A stretch of 64,000 nt of DNA from Streptomyces sp. SW4 (GCA_003248315.1 QKWM01000004.1:4957001-5021000); one strand, 5' to 3'; positions 38,312 to 47,716 are shown, counted from the first letter of the stretch. Program-made: numbers and translations. The notes: generated by a model not told the origin, from the letters alone.

Positions 38312-39192
38312 TCAGGGGCCGTCGCGGGCCGCCGCCGTGTCCCAGGCGCCGTGCACCGACGGCGCGTGGGCCAGGCCCAGGCTGCCCAGGCCGATCAGCG
38401 CCACGCCGATCACCTCGGGCAGCACCCGCACGCCGAGCGCCACCTGCTCGCCGAACAGCGCCCAGCCGAGCGCCACGCTGGTCAGCGCGTCGCCGAGGGT
38501 GAGCGCCGGCTGCGAGGCCGCCAGGCTCCCGGCGCGCAGCGCGCTCTGCAACAGCAGGAAGGCGGTCAGCCCGACGACCGCGGTCGCGTACGGCGGCCAC
38601 TGCGTCAGCACGGCGCCCACGCCCTGCGGGAGCCGCCCGGTGACCTCCTTCAGCAGCGCCGCCGTCCCCGCGAAGGACACCGCCGACGCCGAGCCGAACA
38701 GCGCGGCCCGCGGCGCCCCGCGCACCAGCCGGCCCACCGCCACGAGCCCCGCCACCACCGCCAGCAGCACCAGTCCCGCCGCCGCCCACCCGCCCGGCGA
38801 GGCGGTGTCCCGGCCGGGGGACGGGGCGGCGGCGCCCAGGAACAGCGCCAGCCCGGCGGCCAGCGACGCGAACGCCAGCCAGGTCCGCCGGTCGGGCCGC
38901 CGGTGGAACACCAGGCTGCCGACCACGAGGGTGAACAGCAGCTCGCTGGCGAGCAGCGGCTGGACCAGGGCCAGGCTGCCCACCGCCAGGGCAGCACCCT
39001 GCAACACGGTCGTCAGGGCCAGCAGGACGGCCCGCCCACCCAGAACGGATCACGCATCAGCCGCAGCACCCAGCGCAGGGGACCGCGTGAGCCGTCGTCG
39101 CCGTCCTGGGCCGCCGCCCGCCGCTGCAGCACCGACGCCCCCGCGTTGCACAGTGCCGCGAGCAGGGCGAGGACGACGGTGAGCGCGCTCAT
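38312..39192 (-). CDS. DMT/EamA-type membrane permease
   Basis: A 293-aa protein with about ten predicted helices in two halves, as in the drug/metabolite transporter superfamily. Landmarks are MSALTVVLALLAALCNAGAS at the start, ALVQPLLASELLFTLV in the middle, and LTLGDALTSVALGWALFGE in the second half. One base is missing near 39035. The start ATG 39190-39192 sits 22 bp after the SDR stop, so they are probably cotranscribed. Substrate unknown. Confidence 0.8.
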
Positions 39193-39214
39193 CGGCGCGG
39201 CCCCCCGCTCCCGC

Positions 39215-40063
39215 TCATCCGAACCGGGCGGCCAGCGACCGGAACAGTCCGGGGCGGCGCCGCGGACCCGGCACGGCAGGCGCAGCCAGCCGGGGACGTA
39301 CACCTCGTCCCGCCCCCGCACGGCGGCGTCCCGGATCGCGTCGGCCACCCGCTCCGGCGGCATCGGCCGCGGCCGGGTCCGCCGGTAGGGGGTGCCGCGG
39401 CGTTCGAAGAAGGGGGTGTCGACGACGGCGGGCACCACGTGGCTGACGCCCACGCCGGTACCGCGCAACTCGTAGCGGAGGGCGTCCGCGAAGACGCCGA
39501 GCGCGGCCTTGGCGGCCGAGTAGACGGCCTCGCCCCGCACCCCGACGCTGCCCGCCAGCGAGCCGACGAGCACGACCCGGCCGGTCCCGGCGGCCACCAT
39601 GCCCGGCAGCACCAGCCGCACCAGCCGCAGGGTGGCCACGACGTCGGTGCCGATCACCTCGTCGATGGCGTGCGGGGCATGTCGCGGAACTCCCCGGCCC
39701 AGCCGATCCCGGCACCGGCCACCAGCAGGTCGACCGGCCCGAGCGTGGCCGAGGCGAAGTCGGCGAGCTGCCGGCCGGCGCCGGGCAGCGCGAGGTCGGC
39801 GGCGAAGGCGGTGGCGGCGGCCTCCTCGGCCACGACGCCCAGCCGGTGCGGGTCGCGCCCGCTGAGCACCATCCGCCAGGTGCCGTCGGCCGCCAGCCTG
39901 CGGGCCACCGCGGCCCCGATCCCGGAGGAGGCGCCGGTCACGAGCGCGGTCCGCGTCCGTGTCCCGCCCCGCCTCCCCGGTGCCCGGCCTTCGCGGAGTC
40001 CGCGTCGGGCGCGGCGGCCGGCGGACCGGGAGCGGACCCGGTGCGGGAGAAGGCAGGGACCAT
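39215..40063 (-). CDS. short-chain dehydrogenase/reductase
   Basis: A classical SDR oxidoreductase using NAD(P). Cofactor motif TGASSGIG, followed by NAG-like VAGAGIGWAG and the catalytic Ser-Tyr-Lys in VGSLAGSVGVRGEAVYSAAK. Three single-base losses (near 39965, 39680 and 39265) give frames that step by exactly one each time; corrected length is 283 aa. ATG 40061-40063 follows GAGGTGG and yields a ~30-residue Pro/Ala-rich N-terminal extension before the Rossmann fold. Substrate unknown. Confidence 0.85.
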
Positions 40064-40277
40064 GACGGACCACCTCGGCGGACGAGCGGGACGGGCGCTG
40101 ACGGAGTAACCCGGAGCCTAATGCCCGAAACGCCCCGGTGTGACCTGGTAGGCGGGCGTCGGTGGCACACATGGCCTACGGCGCCCGGGACGCGACGGCA
40201 CGAGCCGGGGGAGGGGGAGACGCGGGACTCCGGCCGGACGGGACCGTGGGACACCGACCAGTGGGGGGCGGGTCGCG

Positions 40278-41595
40278 GTGAGGGGCGGGCGGGGTGCGTC
40301 GGGGCGCCCGGGCGGTTTGACACCGGCCGGGCGGGTGACCCTGTCAGCCGTGCAGCCTCGCAGTTCCCCGGGTCCCACCGGACCCGCACCGCAGCCCCGC
40401 ACGACGCCCGCAGGCTGCTGGTCGTCAGCGCCGGCATGGGCGCCGGCCACGACACCGTCGCCGCCGAACTGGCGCGGCGGGCCCGGGAGCGCGGCGACGA
40501 GGCCCTCGTCGTCGACGTCCTCACCCTGCTGCCGTACCGGCTCGGCGACGCGCTGCGGGGCTTCTACCGCGGCTCGGTACGCCACGCCCCCTGGGCGTAC
40601 GCGGCCCTGTACGAGCTGTTCCTGCGCCCCGGCTCCGGGCGCCGCCCCGGCGGCACCCCGCTGGCCCGCCTGGCCGGCGGCCGCCTGCTGGAGCTGGCCG
40701 GGCGCACGGGCGCGGACGTGGTGGTGCCGGTCTTCCATCTCGGCGCCCAGTTGACCGGGCACCTGCGTGAGCGCGGGCTGCTCCGCGTCCCCAGCGTCGT
40801 CCTGGTGATCGACTTCGCCGCGCACCGCCAGTGGGCGCACCCCGGCAACGACCACCACCTGTGCCTCTCCGAGGAGGCCGCGCGCGAGGTGCGGGCGATG
40901 ACCGGCGGGCCGGCCGAAGCGTGCGGCCCCGTCGTGGCACCGGACTTCTTCGCGGACGGCTCCGGCGGCTCGGACGACTCCGGTGGCTCCGGCGGGTCGG
41001 GCGACTCCGGCGGCTCAGGCCTGCCCGGTGCGGTCGGTGCCGCCGGTGCGGCCGGTGCGGCCGAGTGGCGGCGGCTGTTCGACCGGTGCGCCCCGGCCGG
41101 CCGGCCGTCCTGCTGTCCACCGGTTCCTGGGGCGTCGCCACCGGCGTCGAGGAGACCGCCCGGCTCCTGGCCGGCCACGGCTGCCTGCCGGTCGTGCTGT
41201 GCGGCGGCGACGAGCGGCTGCGCCGCACCCTGGAGCGCGTCCCGGGCGTGCTCCCGCTGGGCTGGGTGACGGACATGCCGGGCCTGCTGCACGCGGCCCG
41301 CGCCCTGATCGACAATGCCGCCGGGCAGACCGCCGTACAGGCGCTCGCCGCCGGGCTCCCGGTCGTCGGCCACCGCCCGATACCCGGCCACGGCGCCGAC
41401 GGAGTCCGGCGGATGGCCGCGCTCGGCGTCTCCGAGACCGCCGGCGACGCCGCCGCCCTGCTCGGCTCCCTCGACAGGCTCCTGCCCGACGGACCCGCCC
41501 GGCGGGAACGCGTCGCCGCCGGGCGGGCCCTGTTCCGGGACGACGCCCTGGCCCGCGTCCTCGACCTGGCCGCGGCGACGGACGCACGGCGCTGA
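40278..41595 (+). CDS. MGDG synthase-like glycosyltransferase
   Basis: A family 28 glycosyltransferase of the type that glycosylates diacylglycerol or a related lipid at the membrane. N-terminal domain: VVSAGMGAGHDTVAAELARR and VVVPVFHLGAQLT; C-terminal donor domain: LLSTGSWGVATGVEETARLL and ALIDNAAGQTAVQALAAGLP. The domains are joined by an unusual Gly/Ser/Ala linker of ~35 residues. Two bases are missing (near 40412 and 41099). GTG 40278 follows GGGGGGCGGG; GTG 40335 is an alternative. Corrected length is 439 aa. Confidence 0.82.
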
Positions 41596-41673
41596 GCCGC
41601 GCCATCGGCCGGTTACGCCCGCGCGCCGCGGGCACCCGGGCCGGGATCACGGGGGATCGGCAGAAGGAGGAGC

Positions 41674-42094
41674 GTGGTGAGAGCCGACGAGTTCCTGGCC
41701 CGGGTCCGCGATCGCGGGGAGTACCACAGCCAGGAGGAGGCCGAGCAGGTCACCGAGGCGGTGCTGTGGGCGCTCGCGTCGCGGATCGTCCCGAGGAGGC
41801 CGCCGACCTCGCCGCCCAGCTGCCCGCCCCGCTGGACGAGGCGCTGCGCCTGGAACGCGGCGCCCCGAGACGTTCGACCGCGAGGAGTTCCTGCGGCGGG
41901 TCGCCCAGCAGACCGGCGCCCGGCCGCGCACCGCGGAATGGGACGCCTGCGCCGTCCTCTCCACCGTCGCCGACACGGTCTCCGCCGGACAGGTGGACCA
42001 CCTCCTCGCCCAGCTGCCCCGGACTGGGCGGACTTCTTCGGCCGGCGGACGAGCACGAGGAGCCGGGCGCCGGAGCCGGGGAGGGGCCGCATGA
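41674..42094 (+). CDS. DUF2267 family protein (heavily frame-broken)
   Basis: A small protein of unknown function. GTG 41674 behind GAAGGAGGAGC begins VVRADEFLARVRDRGEYHSQ. DUF2267 features are EEAEQVTEAVLWALASRI, EEAADLAAQLPAPLDEALR and REEFLRRVAQQTG. At least three bases are missing (near 41795, 41862 and 42022). The stop is not resolved in the raw sequence; two further corrections would end it at TGA 42092-42094, overlapping the next ATG. A second DUF2267 gene lies 1.2 kb away. Confidence 0.7.
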
Positions 42095-42624
42095 CCGCCG
42101 GTACCGAGCGCCAGGAAGAGGACGGGCGGCCGTACGGCGGTGACGACGGGCGGCCGTACGGCGGCGGGAGGAGACCCCGCTCGCCGGTACGCCGCGCTGG
42201 CCGCCACCTTCGTGACGGGCGCGGGACTCTTCGCCCTGGTGGCCCGCCGCCGGGCGTGCGGCTGCCCGACCGGGTGCCGCCCTGGGACGTGGTCCTCCTG
42301 GGCACCGCGACCTTCAAGGCTTCCCGGCTGCTGACCAAGGACAAGGTGACGAGCTTCCTGCGGGCCCCGTTCACGCGGCGCGAGCGGGACGGCGAGGCCG
42401 CCGAGGTCATGGACGCACCCCGTGGCACCGGCCTGCGGCGCGCCGTGGGAGACCTGGTCTCCTGCCCGTTCTGCACCTCCGCCTGGGTGTCCGGCGGACT
42501 CGTCGCCTCCTACGCCTGCGCGCCCCGGGCCGCCCGGCTGGTGTGCGCGGGCCTGAGCGCCGTCGCCGTGTCGGACTGGCTCCAGTACGCGTGGAGCATG
42601 ACCGAGCAGAAGGCGGAGGGCTGA
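42091..42624 (+). CDS. DUF1360 membrane protein
   Basis: DUF1360 proteins are small membrane proteins of unknown function, some linked to sporulation. The C-terminal 110 residues are clear: ATFKASRLLTKDKVTSFLRA, then SCPFCTSAWVSG with the conserved Cys pair, then a membrane helix. The N-terminal 50 residues are disturbed by breaks near 42172 and 42247, and include a YGGDDGRPYGGG repeat. Start ATG 42091 is taken from the likely overlap with the preceding gene. Confidence 0.78.
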   Translation: MTAGTERQEEDGRPYGGDDGRPYGGGRRPRSPVRRAGRHLRDGRGTLRPGGPPPGVRLPDRVPPWDVVLLGTATFKASRLLTKDKVTSFLRAPFTRRERDGEAAEVMDAPRGTGLRRAVGDLVSCPFCTSAWVSGGLVASYACAPRAARLVCAGLSAVAVSDWLQYAWSMTEQKAEG

Positions 42625-42709
42625 GGAGGCCGAGGACGATGCCCCGACCCCGGCGAGCCCGGCGGAACCGGACGGGGCCGCCGCACGGGGCGGCCCGGCC
42701 GAACCGGTC

Positions 42710-43224
42710 GTGCTGGCCGTCCTCGTCGGACTCCAGGCCTCGGGCAAGTCGACCTTCTACGAGCGGTTCCTGAAGGACCGGTACACGCAGGTGAGCAAGG
42801 ACCTGTTCCCGCGCGCCGCCCGGCACAAGCAGGCCCGGCAGATGCGGCTGGTCGAAGAGGCCCTGGCCGCCGGCCGGCCGGTCGCCGTCGACAACACCAA
42901 CCCTCACCCGAGGAATGGAACCCGCTGGTGGCGGCCGGCCGGGCCCACGGCGCCCGGGTCGTCGCCTACTGGTTCCCGCCCGACCCGGCAGGGTCCCTGC
43001 GCCGCAACGCGGCCCGCACCGGCCGGGCCCGCGTCCCGGACGCCGGTGTCCGCGCGACGTCGAAGCGGATGCGACGCCCGACGACCGGCGACGGGTTCGA
43101 CGCCGTACTGCGCGTACGGTTCGACGGCCGCGGCGGGTTCCTCGTGGAAACCGTGGAAACCGCGGAAACCGAGGACGCCAAGGACGCCGAGGACGCCGTG
43201 GACGCCGTGAACAAGAATCGGTAA
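42710..43224 (+). CDS. P-loop kinase, polynucleotide-kinase-like
   Basis: An AAA/P-loop kinase of about 171 aa. Walker A is VGLQASGKSTFYERFL, and VDNTNPSPEEWNPL follows once a C near 42905 is restored, matching polynucleotide-kinase-like proteins that phosphorylate nucleic acid or small molecules. The start is unsettled: GTG 42710 is the minimum, and ATG 42639 behind GAGGAGG needs another correction. The C-terminus ends in short acidic near-repeats (EDAKDAEDAVDAVN). Confidence 0.72.
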
Positions 43225-43241
43225 GCGGTGCAGCCCTGGGG

Positions 43242-43674
43242 TCAGACCTCGGTCTCCATCGCCCGAGCGGTCGGCAGCAGCTCCCGGATGTCGGCCGGCA
43301 ACGCCCCAGCGACCTTGGTCATCTCCTCGGGGAGACGAAGGCGTCCAGGACGTTCAGCACCACCGCCGAACGGCGCAGCGCCTCGTCCTCGTCGATGCCG
43401 GCCCGCCAGGCCACCCGCCCGGCGAACGCGGTGAGCCCGAAACGCTCACCGGCCGCCGGCCGCCCGTGCCCGTCCGGCGTCGGCTCCTCGGGGCCGGCCA
43501 CCTCGGTCAGACCGGCCAGCTCGTGCGGCAGCTGGGCGACCAGATGACGGGCGAGCCCTCGGGGAGGCGCTCCACCAGCGTGCCGAGCACGGCGGACACC
43601 GAGCGTGCGGCCTCCTCCCGGCCGGCCGACGGGCTCTGCTCCCGCACCTTGTGGACCAGTTCGCCGTACTTCAT
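43242..43674 (-). CDS. DUF2267 family protein, second copy
   Basis: Begins MKYGELVHKVREQSPSAGRE at ATG 43672-43674 behind GGGGAG. The two DUF2267 halves are visible as VSAVLGTLVERLP and GRVAWRAGIDEDEALRRSAVV, ending LPADIRELLPTARAMETEV. Two bases are missing (near 43560 and 43335); corrected length is 144 aa. Function unknown. It converges with the P-loop kinase gene. Confidence 0.8.
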
Positions 43675-43832
43675 CGGGCTCACTCCCCTTCGCGGGACCT
43701 TCGCCGGACCGTCCGCCTCTGTGCGCCGGGTTTCCCGCCGGCCGGCGGTGACACCGTCGATCACGAGGGGCAGGCGGCCGGGCCGCCCGGCGGCGGGTCG
43801 GACGGGCCCCGCCCGCGCGCCGGCGGGTCGGG

Positions 43833-43906
43833 CGCGCTCGGCCGCGCGCCCGCGGTCAGGCGCGCTCGGCCCGCGCGCCCGCGGTCAGGCGCGCTCGGCC
43901 CGCGCG
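43833..43906. repeat. 29-bp tandem repeat spanning a stop codon
   Basis: Units beginning cgcgctcggcccgcgcgccc lie at 43833-43860 (one C short), 43861-43889, and partly at 43890-43906. The DUF5997 stop (43885-43887 on the minus strand) lies in the second unit, and the copy beyond it repeats the stop and last codons. Confidence 0.85.
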
Positions 43907-44272
43907 GCCTGCTGCTGCTTCACCCGGGCCGCCTCCTTGCGGACCTCGGCCTGCACGGCACGCTCCCGCTCCAGCCACTCGGGCCGCTCCCGCTTCAGCT
44001 CCTCGATCTGCTCGGTGGTGAGCGCCTCGGTGACCCCGCCGCGCCGCAGCCGGCGATGGAGACGCCCAGCTTGGCGGCGACCACCGGGCGCGGGTGCGGG
44101 CCGTCGCGCCGCAGGTCCCGCAGCCACGCGGGCGGGTCGGCCTGGAGCGCGTTCAGCTCGGCCCGTGAGACCACACCCTCCCGGAAGTCGGCGGGGTGGC
44201 CTCGAGGTACACACCCAGCTTCTTCGCCGCGGTGGCGGGCTTCATCGTCTGGGTGTTCTGGTGCGACGTCAT
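43885..44272 (-). CDS. DUF5997 family protein
   Basis: A small actinobacterial protein of unknown function starting MTSHQNTQTMKPATAAKKLG at ATG 44270-44272. Conserved blocks are GVYLEATPADFREGVVSRAE, PPAWLRDLRRDGPHPRPVVA and EALTTEQIEELKRERPEWL; the C-terminal third is a charged helix. Two bases are missing (near 44195 and 44045); corrected length is 129 aa. It is divergent from an orphan LysR effector-domain gene, a pairing I recall as common in streptomycetes. Confidence 0.82.
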
Positions 44273-44353
44273 GCCGTCCAGGGTAACGAGCGGGCGCGGG
44301 GGCCCGACCACACCGGCGGCGGCGGCCCCGGCCACGCCCGGTAACCTGGCCGG

Positions 44354-45164
44354 GTGACAGGCTCGGAGGAAACCCCCGCGTTCCGGCTCGCCTACGTCCC
44401 GGGGTGATGCCCGACAAATGGGTGCGCATCTGGCACGAGCGGCTGCCGGACGTGCCGCTGTCGCTGGACCAGATCACCGCCGCCGCAGCGGGCGACGTCC
44501 TGCTGGGCCGCGACGCCGACGCCGGCCTGGTGCGGCTGCCCGTCGACCGGGACGTCCTCAGCGCCATCCCGCTCTACACGGAGACCACGGTCGTGGTGGT
44601 GCCCAAGGACCACCTCGTCACCGCGGCCGACGAGGTCTCCCTCGACGACCTCGCCGACGACATCGTGCTGCACCCTCTGGACGACGTCCTCGGCTGGGAG
44701 CGGCCGCCGGGCCGGCCGGCCCTGGAACGCCCGGCCACCACGGGCGACGCCGTCGAACTCGTGGCGGCGGGCATCGGCGTCCTCGTCGTCCCGCTGTCCC
44801 TGGCCCGGCTGCACCACCGCAAGGATCTGACGCACCGGCCCGTGACGGACGCCCCCGGTCGAGCGTGGCCCTGTCCTGGCCGCAGGACGCGCACACGGAC
44901 CTGGTCGAGGAGTTCATCGGAATCGTCCGCGGCCGCACCGTCAACAGCACGAGGGGCCGCCGGTCCGCGGAACGGCCGGGCGAGGAGCGGGGCGGGAACC
45001 GCCCGCAGGGCGACGACCGCGGCAAGAAGCGCACCCGGCCGGCGGCAAGCAGACCGGGAAGTCGGGCGGCGGCCGGCCGACTTCCCGGGCGGCGCGCGGC
45101 GCGCCTCCGGTGCCGGCGCCCCAAGGGCGGCGCCCGGCGCGGCCGCCCCCGCCGCCGTTCCTGA
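44354..45164 (+). CDS. LysR substrate-binding-domain protein without DNA-binding domain
   Basis: Residues ~10-190 match the LysR effector domain (FRLAYVPGVMPDKWVRIWHE, VVVVPKDHLVTAADEVSLDD, ELVAAGIGVLVVPLSLARL). The LysR N-terminal HTH is absent: GTG 44354 begins directly with VTGSEETPAFRLAYVPG. The C-terminal ~75 residues are Arg/Lys/Gly-rich and probably disordered. Two bases are missing (near 44403 and 44852); corrected length is 270 aa. Without an HTH it may sense a ligand for another protein, perhaps DUF5997. The last codons and stop are copied in tandem downstream. Confidence 0.8.
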
Positions 45165-45300
45165 CCGGCGGAAGCCCCGGCCGCCCCGCCGCCGTTCCTG
45201 ACGGGACAGGTGTCCCCGCCACCCGACGCCGTTCCTGACCCGACCGGATGGACGCCCCGCCACCCCGCCGCCGTTCCTGACCCGACCGGATGGACGCTCC
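45154..45300. repeat. tandem duplication of a gene end, four copies
   Basis: The end of the LysR-domain gene, ccgttcctgac (containing its TGA), recurs at 45154, 45192, 45229 and 45271. The last two units share about 42 bp including gaccggatggacgc. The array fills the gap to the convergent DUF4142 gene. Confidence 0.85.
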
Positions 45301-45301
45301 G

Positions 45302-46042
45302 TCACCCCGCCGTCGTCGGTGTCGGTGTCGGCGAGCTCGTGTTCACCTCCAGCCCCGGGGCTCGGTCAGCGAGAGCACCGGTTCCCGGGCGGCGGCGCCG
45401 GCGGGGTGAGCTGGACGTCGGCAGGCCCGGCGGCGCGGTCTGCTGGAAGTTGACCTGGTCGAAGTTGACCATGCCGGTCTTCTCCAGCACCGTGATGTGG
45501 TCGAGCACCGTGTCGTTGGCCTGGTCGGCGAGCTGGCGGACCAGCGAGTTCTTGGTGTTGGCGCGGATGTTCGCGATGGCCGGGAAGATCTGGCCGTGCG
45601 TGATCCGCATGATGTTGACCGCGGTCGTGTCGAACTGCCTGCCCGTGGTGCCGTCCACCGTCGACACGAACTGCTGCTGCTGCGGGGAGGCCTGGTTGGG
45701 CAGGGTGATGCCCAGCTCCGGCGCGATCCTGCGGCAGGTGGCGTCCAGCCGGGCGTGGCCCACCACCAGGTGCTCGCCGGCCTCCTTCATCTCGGGCGTC
45801 GTGCCCCGCTCCATCGCCATCATCCCGAGCGGGTACTCCCACAGTCCCGCGGCCCGGACCTTCACCACGAAGTCGCGGTCGGCCTCGGTGAGGGGTCCGA
45901 ACCTCGTGTTGGCGATGACCCGGTCCTTGCCGCCGGCCGTGGTCTGCATCCCGAGCATCGCGGGGTAGGCGAGCGCGCTGACGGTGAGGACCAGGGCACC
46001 GCTGACGAAGACGGTTCCTGCCGTGGTGCGCGTGATGCGCAT
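45302..46042 (-). CDS. secreted DUF4142 protein
   Basis: A 246-aa exported protein. ATG 46040-46042 follows CAGGAGG and starts MRITRTTAGTVFVSGALVLT, a signal or anchor helix. The DUF4142 domain has LTEADRDFVVKVRAAGLWEY, EAGEHLVVGHARLD and FDTTAVNIMRITHGQIF; conserved His residues have been proposed as ligands in the family. The last ~45 residues (SSSPRRRRRPG..) may be out of phase, since a neighbouring frame reads DVQLTPPAPPPG. Confidence 0.82.
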   Translation of the reverse strand: MRITRTTAGTVFVSGALVLTVSALAYPAMLGMQTTAGGKDRVIANTRFGPLTEADRDFVVKVRAAGLWEYPLGMMAMERGTTPEMKEAGEHLVVGHARLDATCRRIAPELGITLPNQASPQQQQFVSTVDGTTGRQFDTTAVNIMRITHGQIFPAIANIRANTKNSLVRQLADQANDTVLDHITVLEKTGMVNFDQVNFQQTAPPGLPTSSSPRRRRRPGTGALADRAPGLEVNTSSPTPTPTTAG

Positions 46043-46128
46043 CGGGCCTCCTGGGACGAAGACAAGCTCGGACACCAGGAGATACGGACGCGGGCGGCGA
46101 ACCGATCAGCGGCCGGGGCAAAACCTCG

Positions 46129-46195
46129 TACGCGTCAGCAGGCCGGGCGTCGGACGGCCGTACGCGTCAGCCGGCCGGCCCTGAGCGCGTCAGCC
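46129..46195. repeat. direct repeats at a phosphatase gene end
   Basis: gtacgcgtcagc occurs at 46129-46140 and 46160-46171, 31 bp apart, with a partial third copy near 46186. The middle copy contains the HAD phosphatase stop (46167-46169, minus strand). Confidence 0.7.
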
Positions 46196-46858
46196 AGTCG
46201 TACGCCGCGCGTGCCGTGAACTCCGCCTGGCCGCCGCGCAGCAGCAGGTCCGCGGTGGCGAACTCGGGGGCGTCGGCCTGCGCGGCCACATAGGGGATGG
46301 CGATGCAGCGCATCCCGGCGGCGTGCGCGGCGGCGGCACCCGGGGCGGCGTCCTCCAGCACCACGCAGCCGGCCGGGTCGGCGCCGAGCCGGCGGGCCGC
46401 CTCCAGGAAGACGTCGGGAGCGGGCTTGCCGTGCGGGACCTCCTCGGCCGAGACGACCGTCCGCACCATCGCGTCCAGGCCCGTCGCGGCCAGGACCGCC
46501 GTGATGGCCCGGGCCGACGAGCCCGAGGCGACGGCCATCGGCACGCCCTCGGCCGCGAGCAGCTCGACGAACTTCCGCATCTGGGGAAGACCCGCGTCCG
46601 CGCCGCCGCGAGCTCCAGGTACCGGCGGTTCTTCTCGGCGAGCAGTTCCTCGGCCGGCACCCGCAGGCCGTACCGCCGCACCCAGTCGGCGACCGTCTCG
46701 TGCGAGCTGATGCCCACGTACTCCTCGTGCTCCGCCCAGCTGAAGTCGACGCCGTGTTCGGCGAGGACCTGCCGGCCCGCCTCGTAGTAGTTGGGCTCGC
46801 TGTCCACGAGCGTTCCGTCCAGGTCGAAGAGGACCGATGTGCCGTCGAGCATGCTCAT
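46167..46858 (-). CDS. HAD-superfamily phosphatase, beta-phosphoglucomutase-like
   Basis: A 230-aa HAD hydrolase. Motif I is LFDLDGTLVDSE with nucleophile Asp; motif II is AVASGSSARAI; motif III Lys is in EEVPHGKPAPDVFLEAARRL; motif IV is CVVLEDAAPG. A cap of type 1 follows motif I. Substrate unknown; sugar phosphates are common for this subgroup. One base is missing near 46602. ATG 46856-46858 starts MSMLDGTSVL. Confidence 0.88.
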
Positions 46859-46893
46859 GGGACCAGCATGTCAAACGATCACTTCACCGCGGC

Positions 46894-47025
46894 CCACCGG
46901 CCGGCTCCCCGCCGTCTGTCAGGCCTGCTCCCCGCCCGTCCGCCCGGCCGGCTCCCCGCCGTCCGCCCGGCCTGCTCCCCGCCGTCCGCCCGGCCGGCTC
47001 CCCGGCCCTCCGCCCGCCGGCTCCG
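46894..47025. repeat. 23-bp tandem repeat at the lrp gene end
   Basis: About five copies of a 23-bp unit beginning cccggccggctccccgccgt cover the last codons of the Lrp gene and continue past its stop at 46919-46921. Within the gene they encode a Gly/Arg/Ala-rich tail. Confidence 0.8.
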
Positions 47026-47494
47026 CCGCGGCCCGCCCCACCGACTCCACCAGCGGCAGCAGCCGCTGCGGCACCCGCTCGCGCAGCGCCACCTCGGTGC
47101 GGGTGCGCACCACGCCCGGCAGGCTGATCAGCTTCTGGATCACGTCCTCCAGGTGGGCGTTGTCCCGCGCCACCACCCGGGTCAGCAGATCGCCGCCGCC
47201 GGTGATCGAGAAGGCCTCCACGATCTCGGGCACCGCGGCGAGCTCGTCCCCCACGTCGTCCAGGTGTCCCTGGGTGACCTCGATGTGCACGAAGGCCAGC
47301 ACCGGATGGCCGAGCGCGGCGGGGGAGAGGGTGGGACCCGTGCCGGTGATCACGCCGTCCCGTTCCAGCCGGTCGAGCCGCGCCTGCACCGTGCCGCGCG
47401 CGACGCCCAGGATCCGGGCGTACTCGCGCACACTGGTGCGCGGCTGCTCCAGCAGCAGCCGCAGGATGCGGGTGTCCAGCTCGTCCACGGCCAT
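46919..47494 (-). CDS. Lrp/AsnC family regulator
   Basis: A 191-aa regulator starting MAVDELDTRILRLLLEQPRT at ATG 47492-47494. The HTH is SVREYARILGVARGTVQARL, and the RAM effector domain covers GHPVLAFVHIEVTQ to VRTRTEVAL. The C-terminal ~35 residues (GGGPGSRPGGRRGAGRADGG) are repeat-derived and not part of the family fold. It is divergent from a FUSC exporter with an inverted repeat between, so that gene is the likely target. Confidence 0.9.
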   Translation of the reverse strand: MAVDELDTRILRLLLEQPRTSVREYARILGVARGTVQARLDRLERDGVITGTGPTLSPAALGHPVLAFVHIEVTQGHLDDVGDELAAVPEIVEAFSITGGGDLLTRVVARDNAHLEDVIQKLISLPGVVRTRTEVALRERVPQRLLPLVESVGRAAAEPAGGGPGSRPGGRRGAGRADGGEPAGRTGGEQA

Positions 47495-47559
47495 GAGCTC
47501 CCGGCCTCCCCGTCCGTCGATGGGCCGATGGCCCGCCCGTGGCCGCTCCACGGCGGCTT

Positions 47560-47582
47560 CCACTGTACCAATGGCCCAGTGG
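47560..47582. promoter_or_regulatory. inverted repeat, candidate Lrp site
   Basis: CCACTG-N11-CAGTGG lies just upstream of the putative -35 box of the FUSC gene and 65 bp upstream of lrp. Size and position suit an Lrp/AsnC dimer controlling both genes. Confidence 0.5.
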
Positions 47583-47594
47583 TGAAGCACTCGC

Positions 47595-47623
47595 TTGAGC
47601 CAGTGGCGGCCGGATGCTGATAT
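47595..47623 (+). promoter_or_regulatory. putative promoter of the FUSC gene
   Basis: TTGAGC (47595-47600) and TGATAT (47618-47623) are separated by 17 bp, a good fit to the housekeeping sigma factor. Transcription would begin near 47630. Confidence 0.45.
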
Positions 47624-47635
47624 GGATGCGTCGAT

Positions 47636-47664
47636 GGCGCTGCGGGACTCCGCGGCGCCTTTTT
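47636..47664 (+). terminator. intrinsic terminator-like hairpin in the FUSC leader
   Basis: A 10-bp stem, GGCGCTGCGG against CCGCGGCGCC with one G-U pair, GACT loop, followed at once by TTTTT. No gene on the + strand ends here, so it sits in the 5-prime leader and could act as an attenuator. Confidence 0.6.
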
Positions 47665-47716
47665 CATGCCGACGTGATCACGATGTCCGAGCCGATGTCC
47701 GAGGGGGCGGTAAGCA

